Shown one piece after another: positions 55,785-64,000 of a stretch of 64,000 nt of DNA (the stretch's first letter is position 1; each line of letters starts with the position of its first letter). The position numbers and the translations under genes were made by a program. Below the pieces are notes generated by a model that was not told where the DNA came from, did no database searches, and was given only the letters and a program-made list of their open reading frames with translations. The stretch is from Abyssogena phaseoliformis symbiont OG214 (lineage in GTDB: Bacteria; Pseudomonadota; Gammaproteobacteria; PS1; Pseudothioglobaceae). The stretch lies in contig NZ_AP012977.1 of the NCBI RefSeq assembly GCF_016592595.1, positions 186,001-250,000 on the forward strand, read 5' to 3'.

Positions 55785-58367
55785 ATGTCTGAGCATACTG
55801 AAAATTCCACCCATTTCGAGCCAAATATCCCGATAGTTACCATTGAAGACGAGATGCGTAATTCCTACTTGGAATACGCAATGAGTGTTATTGTTGGACG
55901 TGCATTGCCTGATGTTCGAGACGGGCTTAAGCCCGTGCATCGTCGCGTACTTTACGCCATGGAGGTCTTGGGTAATGATTACAATAAATCTTATAAAAAA
56001 TCAGCCCGTATTGTTGGTGATGTGATTGGTAAATACCATCCGCATGGCGATACAGCCGTGTATGACACCATTGTGCGCATGGCACAACCATTTTCAATGC
56101 GTAATATTTTAATTGATGGTCAGGGTAACTTTGGCTCGGTTGATGGTGATTCAGCTGCTGCTATGCGTTATACAGAAATTCGCATGGCCAAACTTTCGCA
56201 TGAGTTGTTGCGAGATTTAGAAAAAGACACTGTTGATTTTATTGAAAATTACGACGGCTCAGAATCAGAACCTTCAGTACTACCAACACGTGTACCTAAT
56301 CTTTTGGCCAATGGCTCATCAGGAATTGCAGTAGGTATGGCAACCAATATTCCACCTCACAATTTAGGTGAAGTGATTGAGGCTTGTTTGAAAACCATTG
56401 ACAATGAAGATATTACTATTGATGAATTGTTGGAAATCATGCCAGGCCCAGATTTTCCAACGGCAGGTATTATTAATGGTGCAAGTGGCATTCGCCAGGC
56501 CTATGAGACTGGCAAAGGCAAAATTTACTTGCGCTCAGTATCCCATACTGAAGGCGAAGACAAACAAAGTATTGTTGTGACCGAGCTGCCTTATCAAGTT
56601 AATAAGGCCAAGCTAATTGGTAAAATTGCAGAACTTGTTAAAGATAAGCGCATTGATGGCATCACTGGACTTCGTGATGAGTCTGATAAAGATGGTATGC
56701 GCATGGTAATTGAATTGCGTCGTGGCGAAGTGCCAGAAGTGATGCTTAATAATTTGTATAAGCTGACTGAAATGCAAACCGTATTCGGTATTAATATGGT
56801 GGCGATTGACAAGGGCATGCCAAAGTTAATGACACTAAAAGGTATCCTAGAGGCGTTCATCGCTCATAGACGTGATGTGGTAACACGCCGCTCTATTTTT
56901 GATTTAAACAAAGCCAGAAATCGTGCACACTTATTAGAAGGTTTATCAGTTGCACTATATAACATTGATGACATTATTGAGCTGATTAAATCTGCTTCAA
57001 ACCCAGCAGATGCAAAAGAAGCATTAATGGCTAAAACTTGGCAAGGCTCAGTGATTAAAGAGCTGATTGGCGATCGTGACATGGTGATGTTCAAGCCAGA
57101 AGATTTGTCAAAAGAGTTAGGCTTACAAATGAATGGCAATTATCAATTATCACAAAAACAAGCGCAAGCCATTTTAGATTTAAAACTTCATCGCTTAACA
57201 GGGCTTGAAAAAGACAAGATTTTTGATGAATTTAATGAACTATTAGAGCGCATTAAATATCTACTAGATATTTTACAAACCCCTGAAAGGCTTATGCAGG
57301 TTATCCGTGAAGAGTTAATAGACATTCAAAGTAACTATGCTAATGCTCGTATGACGCAAATTTTAGAACACAAAATTGATTTAACCCTTGAGGATTTAAT
57401 TGTTCAAGAAGAGCGTGTGGTCACCTTGTCTCATGGCGGGTATGTGAAAGCACAATCTTTAAGTGATTACCAAGCACAGCGCCGTGGCGGTAAAGGCAAA
57501 GCAGCCACTAAAGTAAAAGATGAAGATTTTGTTGATCAATTATTTATTGCTAATTCTCACGATACAGTTTTGTGCTTCTCTTCCTTAGGAAGAGTGCACT
57601 GGCTCCAGGTTTATGAGTTGCCAATGGCATCACGCATAGCGTGTGGTAAGCCGATTGTTAACTTATTACCACTAGAAAAAGAAGAAGTCATTAACGCTAT
57701 TTTGCCAGTATCAGAATTTGATGAAAATCATTTTGTCTTTATGGTAACCAGTAGTGGTACGTGTAAAAAAACAGCGCTCACTAACTTCTCAAAACCACGC
57801 AAAGGCGGTATTATTGCCATCGAATTAAGAGATAACGACCAACTTGTTGGTGTAGAAATCACCTCAGGTGAGCATGATATTATGCTATTCTCAGCCAATG
57901 GTAAATCCATTCGATTTAAAGAATCAGATGTGCGTGTCGTAGGGCGTACAGCCATTGGTGTACGTGGCATTAAATTAGCAGATGCTGATAAAGTGGTATC
58001 TCTTATTGTTGCCAATCAAGACAGTCCAGTTCTGACAGCAACTGAAAAAGGCTTTGGCAAGCGTACGCAGCTTGATGAGTATCGCACTCAAGCACGAGGC
58101 GGCTCAGGTGTTATTTCCATTAAAACTTCAGATAGAAATGGCAAAGTTGTTGGCGCTATTCAGGTAACTGATGAAGATGAGATGATGTTAATTTCTAACA
58201 AAGGCACTTTGGTTCGCGCTAGAGCAGTTGATGTTTCTATCATTGGCCGTAACACTCAAGGCGTAACTTTGATTAATATCGTTAAAAATGAAAAATTAGT
58301 CTCTGTTGCAAAAATTGCTGAAACAAGAGATGAAGAGTCTGAAAATGAAAATAATACAGGAGAGTAG
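55785..58367 (+). CDS. gyrA: DNA gyrase subunit A
   Basis: 860 residues. Catalytic Tyr in [15 protein letters not shown], the quinolone-target loop [20 protein letters not shown] with Thr where E. coli has Ser83 (Thr is native in several gammaproteobacteria), and the GyrA-box [10 protein letters not shown] in the C-terminal beta-propeller that lets gyrase wrap DNA. C-terminus acidic ([14 protein letters not shown]). Its 2.6-kb frame is intact, evidence that the many frameshifts elsewhere are not a general sequencing fault. Confidence 0.97.
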   Translation: MSEHTENSTHFEPNIPIVTIEDEMRNSYLEYAMSVIVGRALPDVRDGLKPVHRRVLYAMEVLGNDYNKSYKKSARIVGDVIGKYHPHGDTAVYDTIVRMAQPFSMRNILIDGQGNFGSVDGDSAAAMRYTEIRMAKLSHELLRDLEKDTVDFIENYDGSESEPSVLPTRVPNLLANGSSGIAVGMATNIPPHNLGEVIEACLKTIDNEDITIDELLEIMPGPDFPTAGIINGASGIRQAYETGKGKIYLRSVSHTEGEDKQSIVVTELPYQVNKAKLIGKIAELVKDKRIDGITGLRDESDKDGMRMVIELRRGEVPEVMLNNLYKLTEMQTVFGINMVAIDKGMPKLMTLKGILEAFIAHRRDVVTRRSIFDLNKARNRAHLLEGLSVALYNIDDIIELIKSASNPADAKEALMAKTWQGSVIKELIGDRDMVMFKPEDLSKELGLQMNGNYQLSQKQAQAILDLKLHRLTGLEKDKIFDEFNELLERIKYLLDILQTPERLMQVIREELIDIQSNYANARMTQILEHKIDLTLEDLIVQEERVVTLSHGGYVKAQSLSDYQAQRRGGKGKAATKVKDEDFVDQLFIANSHDTVLCFSSLGRVHWLQVYELPMASRIACGKPIVNLLPLEKEEVINAILPVSEFDENHFVFMVTSSGTCKKTALTNFSKPRKGGIIAIELRDNDQLVGVEITSGEHDIMLFSANGKSIRFKESDVRVVGRTAIGVRGIKLADADKVVSLIVANQDSPVLTATEKGFGKRTQLDEYRTQARGGSGVISIKTSDRNGKVVGAIQVTDEDEMMLISNKGTLVRARAVDVSIIGRNTQGVTLINIVKNEKLVSVAKIAETRDEESENENNTGE

Positions 58368-58444
58368 ATAAGGCTTCTTTTGTTAACAAAAGAAATCCAC
58401 TTAAGGCAAATTTAAGTTTTTTTTGAATGATTGGGGTAAATATA

Positions 58445-59009
58445 ATGAATAAAGATACGAAACAAGAATTATCTGGTTTTAACAGTACTGTTGCGTTGGG
58501 TAGTTGGTTTAGTAATCATTGCTTTGGCAGTAATAGGTGTTTATATGGGCGAGAATGAAGTGTTTGCACTTTATCCTATTCATAAGTCAATCGGTGTTTT
58601 GATTTTTGCCGTAATTGTCATTAGAGTTTATTGACGTTTTGTTAATAAACTGGTTGCAGCCTGCGGCTAATTATACAAAGATTGAATATAATTTATCAAA
58701 AATTGTACACTGGGTGTTAATTATTGCAACGGTTATTATGCCAATTTCAGGATTCATTATGTCGGGTGCAGGCGGTTATGGAGTTTCGATGTTTGGTTTG
58801 GAATTTGTTGCCGCTAATTTTGATCCAGTGGCTAAAAAAGCAATTGCGCATAATGTCGCTCTTGCTGGTTTTATGAGTAGCACTCATGCGCCAATGCTGT
58901 TTGGGCTATGATTATCGCTATTTTTCTACATTTATCAGGGTGCTATTAAGCATCACTTTATGGGATAAAAGACAGTACTTTGAAAAGGATGCTGGGCAAG
59001 AGAATTTAA
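58445..59009 (+). pseudogene. Cytochrome b561-family protein, broken
   Basis: Pieces in three frames: MNKDTKQELSGFNSTVAL, VGLVIIALAVIGVYMGENEV, LYPIHKSIGVLIFAVIVI with a heme-ligand His, KIEYNLSKIVHWVLIIATVI with His and SGFIMSGAGGYGVSMFG, then after a shift near 58910 IIAIFLHLSG and the end LKRMLGKRI. This is the four-helix diheme cytochrome b561, a quinol oxidase or electron carrier. At least four breaks (58510, 58620-58680, 58905 and 58945). Converges with prfC. Confidence 0.85.
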
Positions 59010-59060
59010 GGGTAAATGGCGTGGTGAAAGCCTTATATCGTTCAAATGAATTTTTTTTGA

Positions 59061-60629
59061 TTAATGCTCTCGGGTTGTTGAAAAAACCAAGTTAGGGTGG
59101 CGCTCTATGGTTAATTGCAAGTTAACACTAGATGGTGCAAGATAAGTAAGCATGCCCTTTGCATCAATTGCAACATTATTACCTGCTTTGATTTTAAGTT
59201 GTTCGATATCTTTGTCACTACCTGTCACCCAGCGCGCTGTTGCGATGTTAATGGTTTCAAATTGACAATCAACGCCGTATTCATATTTTAAGCGGTGCAC
59301 CACCACATCAAATTGTAAAACACCGACAGCACCTAAAATTTGCGATGAGTTGATAATTGGACGAAATACTTGGGTTGCACCTTCTTCTGAAAGTTGGTTT
59401 AAGCCTTTTTGTAAGGCTTTAGCTTTGAGTGGATCTTTAAGTTGGGCGCGACGGAAAAGCTCTGGTGCAAAGTTTGGAATGCCCTGAAAAGTGAGTTTTT
59501 CGCCTTGAGTAAAGGTATCGCCAATACTAATGCCACCATGGTTATGAATGCCAATCACATCGCCAGCATAAGCCACCTCTGTTGAGGTACGTTCACGCGA
59601 CATAAAAGTCACTGCGTTACTGATTTTAATTTGTTTGTTGGTTGATACTTGTAGGACTTTCATGCCTTTTTTATATTGCCCGCTAACGATACGCATAAAA
59701 GCAAGACGGTCATGGTGTTTTGGGTCCATATTAGCTTGAATCTTGAAAACAAAGCCAGTCAGTTTGTCTTCATCAGGCTTGACTTCTCGTGTGTCTGATT
59801 CGCGGTTTTTTGGTGTGGGTGCGTACTGGATAAAGCCATCAAGCAGATTTTGAATACCAAAGTTTGAAATGGCCGAGCCAAAAAATACTGGGGTTTGTTT
59901 GCCAGCTAGAAACTCATCTAAACTAAATGGTGTGGTTGTTTCGCGAATAAGCTCCACTTCTTCACGCATTTTAAGAGTGACATCTTTGCCTAAAATTTCA
60001 TCAAGCTGAGAGTTATTAACGCCGTCAATAATAATGTGTTCACCAATTTCAGAATTCTTGCCAGTTTCATATAAATAAACTTTATCTTCAAGCAGATGGA
60101 CAACGCCTTTGAAACGTTTACCCATGCCAATTGGCCAAGTAATGGGCGCGCATTCAATATTAAGCATGGTTTCTACTTCATCTAGTAAATCAATTGGCTC
60201 TTTGCCTTCGCGGTCCAGTTTATTAATAAAAGTTAAAATTGGCGTGTCACGCAAACGACACACCTCCATAAGCTTAACAGTCCGTATTTCTACGCCTTTA
60301 GCAACGTCAATAACCATAAGTGCTGAATCCACTGCCGTGAGAGTGCGATAGGTATCTTCAGAAAAATCCTCATGCCCTGGTGTGTCTAATAAATTAATCA
60401 CATGATTGTCATATTCAAACTGCATGATGGATGAAGTGATAGAAATTCCTCTTTCTTTTTCCATTTCCATCCAATCAGATGTCGCATGTGTGTTGGCTTT
60501 TCGTGCCTTAACACTACCCGCTGTTTTAATTGCACCTGCATACAATAGCAATTTTTCGGTGACTGTGGTTTTGCCGGCATCAGGGTGAGAAATAATCGCA
60601 AAAGTGCGGCGTTTGGGTATCTTGTTCAT
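59061..60629 (-). CDS. prfC: Peptide chain release factor 3
   Basis: 522 residues, translational GTPase. G1 [18 protein letters not shown], effector [18 protein letters not shown]3 [19 protein letters not shown]4 [10 protein letters not shown]. Domains II and III follow as in RF3 ([20 protein letters not shown]). RF3 recycles RF1 and RF2 after termination. Its ATG abuts the dCMP deaminase stop, so the two are co-transcribed with mraY. Confidence 0.95.
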   Translation of the reverse strand: MNKIPKRRTFAIISHPDAGKTTVTEKLLLYAGAIKTAGSVKARKANTHATSDWMEMEKERGISITSSIMQFEYDNHVINLLDTPGHEDFSEDTYRTLTAVDSALMVIDVAKGVEIRTVKLMEVCRLRDTPILTFINKLDREGKEPIDLLDEVETMLNIECAPITWPIGMGKRFKGVVHLLEDKVYLYETGKNSEIGEHIIIDGVNNSQLDEILGKDVTLKMREEVELIRETTTPFSLDEFLAGKQTPVFFGSAISNFGIQNLLDGFIQYAPTPKNRESDTREVKPDEDKLTGFVFKIQANMDPKHHDRLAFMRIVSGQYKKGMKVLQVSTNKQIKISNAVTFMSRERTSTEVAYAGDVIGIHNHGGISIGDTFTQGEKLTFQGIPNFAPELFRRAQLKDPLKAKALQKGLNQLSEEGATQVFRPIINSSQILGAVGVLQFDVVVHRLKYEYGVDCQFETINIATARWVTGSDKDIEQLKIKAGNNVAIDAKGMLTYLAPSSVNLQLTIERHPNLVFSTTREH

Positions 60630-61075
60630 TAGTCTTTAATCACCAATTCAACGCCAGCCTCAATAAACATTTCTTGTGAGAGTTCAACGCTTTGGTTCCA
60701 ATTGTCTAGTTCTTTTGATTTTTCTATAACCACTCTTTTAATGCCAACTTGAATAATACCTTTGGCACATTCTGAGCAAATAGGCAGTCCGTAAACATAC
60801 AAAGTTGCACCATCAAGAGAGGTGCCAGAATAAGTGGCATTATAAATGGCGTTCATTTCTGCATGGACCACAAATTGATATTTGGTTTCCCGATGGTTAT
60901 AACGCTCATCAGTATCATGAATCCCTCTTGGGAAGCCATTAAATCCTTGGGATAAAACCTCTTTTTTGCGACCTACGGTAATGGCACCCACTTGTGTAGA
61001 AGGGTCTTTTGACCAAGTAGAAACCTCTTTTGCTAGTGATAAGTAGCGCTCATCCCATTTGTCTAATATGTTCAT
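60629..61075 (-). CDS. dCMP deaminase-like protein (ComEB family)
   Basis: 148 residues. Zinc and catalytic residues in [14 protein letters not shown] (His-Ala-Glu) and [20 protein letters not shown] (two Cys; the usual PCxxC has an Ile inserted). Start segment [20 protein letters not shown] with [12 protein letters not shown] is typical of deoxycytidylate deaminases. It makes dUMP for thymidylate. Between mraY and prfC, with gaps of two bases or overlaps. Confidence 0.9.
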   Translation of the reverse strand: MNILDKWDERYLSLAKEVSTWSKDPSTQVGAITVGRKKEVLSQGFNGFPRGIHDTDERYNHRETKYQFVVHAEMNAIYNATYSGTSLDGATLYVYGLPICSECAKGIIQVGIKRVVIEKSKELDNWNQSVELSQEMFIEAGVELVIKD

Positions 61076-61077
61076 AA

Positions 61078-62163
61078 TTAGCGTATTTTAATAGATGCCA
61101 AACTAGCCAGCACTAAGATTAAAGTCACCATCCAAAAGCGCACGATAATTTTTGGCTCAGACATGCCTTTTTTTTCAAAGTGGTGGTGAAGAGGCGCCAT
61201 TAGGAAAATACGTTTTTTATATCGCTTATAATAGCCCACTTGAATAATCACAGATAAGGTTTCAGCCACAAACACACCACCCATAATAAATAATAAAATT
61301 TCTTGGCGAATTAAAATAGCAATGACTGCCAAAATAGCACCTAAAGACAATGAACCCACATCGCCCATAAAAATTTCAGCAGGATAGGTGTTAAACCATA
61401 AAAACCCTAATCCGGCTCCAATAAGCGCCGTACAAATAACAAACAATTCGCCAGTGCCTGGCATGAAGGGCATATTAAGGTAACTTGAAAAATTATAGTG
61501 ACCACTAAGATAAGCAAAAATAGCCAACGCACTCGATATAAGTATGACTGGCATAATGGCAAGGCCGTCTAAACCGTCAGTTAAATTAACCGCATTAGAA
61601 CTCCCAACAATGACAAAATATGATAATAGTAAAAAACCGGCAATGCCTAATGGCAGCATTGCATCTTTAAAAAATGGGATAAGTAACTGTGTTTGAATAG
61701 AATCTTGAGAGATCAGCACAATCCAAGTGCTAATCACAATAGCACCCAATGATTGAGTTAGAAGTTTTATTGAAGAACTTAAACCATTTGATGATTTATG
61801 TTTGATTTTGAGATAATCATCCGTAAAACCAATAGCGCCAAATATAATAGAAGTGACAATAACAATCCATAGATAGGTATTAGACCAATCGCCCCAAATT
61901 AAAACACTAACCATAAATGCAAATAAAATCAGTATACCACCCATGGTTGGTGTGCCTACTTTGATTAGATGTGATTCAGGGCCGTCAGTTCTGATGACTT
62001 GGCCAATTTGGTATTGTTGCAGTTGATTAATAAAAACACGTCCTAGCATAAGGCTGATAAACAAGGCGCTTAGCATGGCCAGTACAGCCCGGACAGTTAA
62101 GTAGTTTAAGACGCTAAATCCAGCGTCAAACTGAGCAAGAAAGTTGATTAATTCCAAAAACAT
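61078..62163 (-). CDS. mraY: Phospho-N-acetylmuramoyl-pentapeptide transferase
   Basis: 361 residues with about ten membrane helices. Motifs [30 protein letters not shown] (Asp pair), [39 protein letters not shown] and [17 protein letters not shown] (His cluster). It makes lipid I for peptidoglycan. It lies apart from the dcw cluster at 44094-47620. Confidence 0.96.
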   Translation of the reverse strand: MFLELINFLAQFDAGFSVLNYLTVRAVLAMLSALFISLMLGRVFINQLQQYQIGQVIRTDGPESHLIKVGTPTMGGILILFAFMVSVLIWGDWSNTYLWIVIVTSIIFGAIGFTDDYLKIKHKSSNGLSSSIKLLTQSLGAIVISTWIVLISQDSIQTQLLIPFFKDAMLPLGIAGFLLLSYFVIVGSSNAVNLTDGLDGLAIMPVILISSALAIFAYLSGHYNFSSYLNMPFMPGTGELFVICTALIGAGLGFLWFNTYPAEIFMGDVGSLSLGAILAVIAILIRQEILLFIMGGVFVAETLSVIIQVGYYKRYKKRIFLMAPLHHHFEKKGMSEPKIIVRFWMVTLILVLASLASIKIR

Positions 62164-62168
62164 AGAGT

Positions 62169-63168
62169 TTAGCGAATGTCGTTAATTGATAATAACTCTA
62201 ACTTAAAGATTAAAATAGAGTCTTGAGAGAGATTACCACGCTTGCTGTTGCCATAAATTTGGTTGAAAGGGGTAATGGTGATACGCCTTTCACCAGGTGT
62301 CATTTGCAGTACTTCATCATCAATAAGTTTGATAATAGTGCCAGAGCCTGCAGCGAATGGCAATGGTGTTTCGGCTTTTCGCATACTTGTTCCATCGCCT
62401 AAATCAATGGATAAATTCACCTTAACTAAATCCCTTTTTTTTGGTTGATTACCTTTACCTGTTTGGTTAATTTCAACAAAATGTCCTACTGTCATCAGTT
62501 TAGCATTTGGATAGTTTTGGTTGACAAATTTGACTAAGCTCTGTCTTTCCTGAGTCAGTTGTTGCTCTTCTTTGCTTGTGTATTTTGCATTAGTCGCTTG
62601 AAATGCTGCTTCGTCAGTTTGAAAGTTTTTTGCCTTGTCGCCAATACGAATAATATTAACTTTGCGAATAAAGTCATCTTGTTTAATACGATTAACCACA
62701 TTCATACCTTTAATAACACGACCAAAGACAGTGTGCTTGCCGTCTAGCCAAGGTGTGGCTTTATGAGTGATAAAAAATTGCGAGCCATTAGTATTAGGGC
62801 CAGAATTTGCCATGGATAAAATACCACCATCATCATGCTTCAAATCGGTAATTTCATCCATAAATTGATAACCTGGACTGGCCAGTACCATTGACTTTTG
62901 GATCGCCCCCTTGAACCATAAAATTATCAATCACTCGATGAAATTTTAAGCCATTGTAAAAAGGTTTTCCGATTTGAGTGTTTGAATGCTTTTTGCCTTG
63001 CGCTAAACCCACAAAATTAATCACGGTTAGTGGTGTTTTTTCAAACTCAAGGTTGACAATAATATCCCCTTGATTGGTATGTAAATTGGCGTATAAACCC
63101 TCTTCTAATTTGGCTTGTGACGGTAGTGAAATAATCAATGTTAACAGTAAGGATAAGCGATATATCAT
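62169..63168 (-). pseudogene. Periplasmic cyclophilin-FKBP fusion peptidyl-prolyl isomerase, one frameshift
   Basis: From ATG 63168: signal peptide ([17 protein letters not shown]), then the cyclophilin fold ([40 protein letters not shown]). One extra base in GGCCAGTCC near 62885 breaks the frame. The other frame carries on [40 protein letters not shown] and [21 protein letters not shown] helical linker and an FKBP-type domain follow ([37 protein letters not shown]). A cyclophilin joined to an FKBP is unusual. Apart from the one base the sequence is well conserved, so the break is very recent or a sequence error. Confidence 0.8.
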
Positions 63169-63276
63169 GTCAATAATATGGTTGATGAAAACCAATTATG
63201 ATACCTAAAAACTGATTAGAAAAGATACCAACAATACGGTAAAATTTAGCTTAAATTTATTGTTACAACAGACTAG

Positions 63277-63519
<243 letters not shown>

Positions 63520-63569
63520 TCAAAACAACCTGCACTTGATTTATCTATCATAAAAACTCGATACACGAG

Positions 63570-64000
63570 TTAATCAAACGACTTAATCTTTTCTTCACAA
63601 AGCCGTTTGGTTAAAGTTTGCAAGTAAGTCACTCTGTCACTTAAATAGTTTAATTCTTCTTCTGTGATTTTATAATGCTCCGGGTAGCGCGCTTTAACAT
63701 AAGCTTGTTTAAGTAACTGGAAACAACGACGTTTAGATTTGTTATCTTGTAGAAAGATATCAATTAATACTTCATTTTGAAGGATTGCCATTGAACCAAG
63801 TTGTTGTAAATTATGAGTATAGGGTTTGTATTGGGTCAGCACTAAAGATAAGTAAGAATAATAGTGTTCAGTAGTTTGATGGAGTTCAAAGGCTGCTACA
63901 TTTAACTTTTTGCGTTTGAATGCGTGTTGGTATTGTTCAAAAAAATCACTAAAACATCATAATCACTGATATAACCAGTCTGTGGTTTGTTTACCCACTT
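63570..64000 (-). pseudogene. MNT-HEPN fusion protein remnant, right edge cut
   Basis: The HEPN part reads FEQYQHAFKRKKLNVAAFEL, HQTTEHYYSYLSLVLTQYKP and ARYPEHYKITEEELNYLSDR, ending at 63570; this is the HEPN domain of nucleotidyltransferase-HEPN proteins. A different frame upstream reads KPQTGYISDYDVLV, the end of the nucleotidyltransferase strand with its DxD-like acidic pair. The two are joined by a frameshift in a T-run near 63946. Such fusions belong to MNT/HEPN toxin-antitoxin or abortive systems. The N-terminus is outside the window. Confidence 0.6.

Noticed and set aside
55785-58367. Quinolone-resistance mutation in gyrA (Thr at the Ser83 position)
   Set aside because: Thr is the native residue in several gammaproteobacteria, so it cannot be called a mutation.

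Overview
The window is AT-rich chromosomal DNA from a gammaproteobacterium. Its housekeeping genes (gyrA, parC, dnaG, prfB, prfC, a dcw start mraZ-rsmH-ftsL-ftsI, mraY, hisI-hisE-tatABC, dapA-bamC) are intact, while almost all accessory DNA is riddled with frameshifts, stops and deletions. The mix of a small streamlined core, twin glnK-amtB modules and broken RTX-like and YD-repeat (Rhs) toxin-like genes fits a sulfur-oxidising Thioglobus/SUP05-lineage bacterium, perhaps a bivalve gill symbiont under genome reduction. That placement is inference from gene content, not a phylogeny.

Layout. (1) Bases 1-15962 are most of a decayed Mu-like prophage: tail genes (J, gp25, V) on the minus strand at the left edge; a head/packaging block on the plus strand (I-like protease, truncated T, holin, TraR-like, gp27/DUF1804, terminase fused to gpG, DUF4875, nuclease) to 7096; then the early block on the minus strand (RepA-like ATPase, small ORFs, GemA-like, GH24 lysozyme, Gam, MuB, MuA, a Ner-like protein), ending with an intact CI/S24 repressor on the plus strand. 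(2) Bases 15966-19343 hold a decayed RTX-like calcium-binding protein that begins right at the inferred prophage end. (3) Bases 19601-28974 are a nitrogen region: glnK-amtB, dapA-bamC, a divergent NAD-dependent DNA ligase, a second glnK with a broken amtB, a TorF-type porin, and a CBS protein overlapping a NasT-like ANTAR antiterminator. (4) Bases 28986-31499 carry hisI-hisE-tatABC and a small secreted nuclease. (5) Bases 31643-39918 are mostly remnants: HicB, a membrane protein, a 3.7-kb YD-repeat protein with a secreted gene inserted, a catalase tail, OxyR, MdaB and HxlR; glutathione reductase and an encapsulated-ferritin-like protein are intact. (6) Bases 39887-47840 hold prfB, rpsO, an LpxL-like acyltransferase, dnaG and the dcw start with a probable MraZ operator. 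(7) Bases 48022-50882 are a dead dctPQM TRAP operon. (8) Bases 51086-64000 hold parC, queD-folE2-aroG, gyrA, broken cytochrome b561, prfC, dCMP deaminase, mraY, a frameshifted cyclophilin-FKBP fusion, a ferredoxin and an MNT-HEPN remnant.

The most interesting signal is upstream of the second glnK. Two small hairpins with six-base loops, each with A at loop position 1 and G at position 4, lie just after a TATAAT box; the second overlaps the 5' arm of an 11-bp intrinsic terminator. This is the layout of an ANTAR antitermination leader, and a NasT-like ANTAR gene lies 3 kb downstream, coupled to a CBS-domain protein rather than to the nitrate sensor NasS. It suggests that ammonium-uptake and P-II genes here are controlled by ANTAR antitermination.

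No tRNA, rRNA or CRISPR array was recognised.
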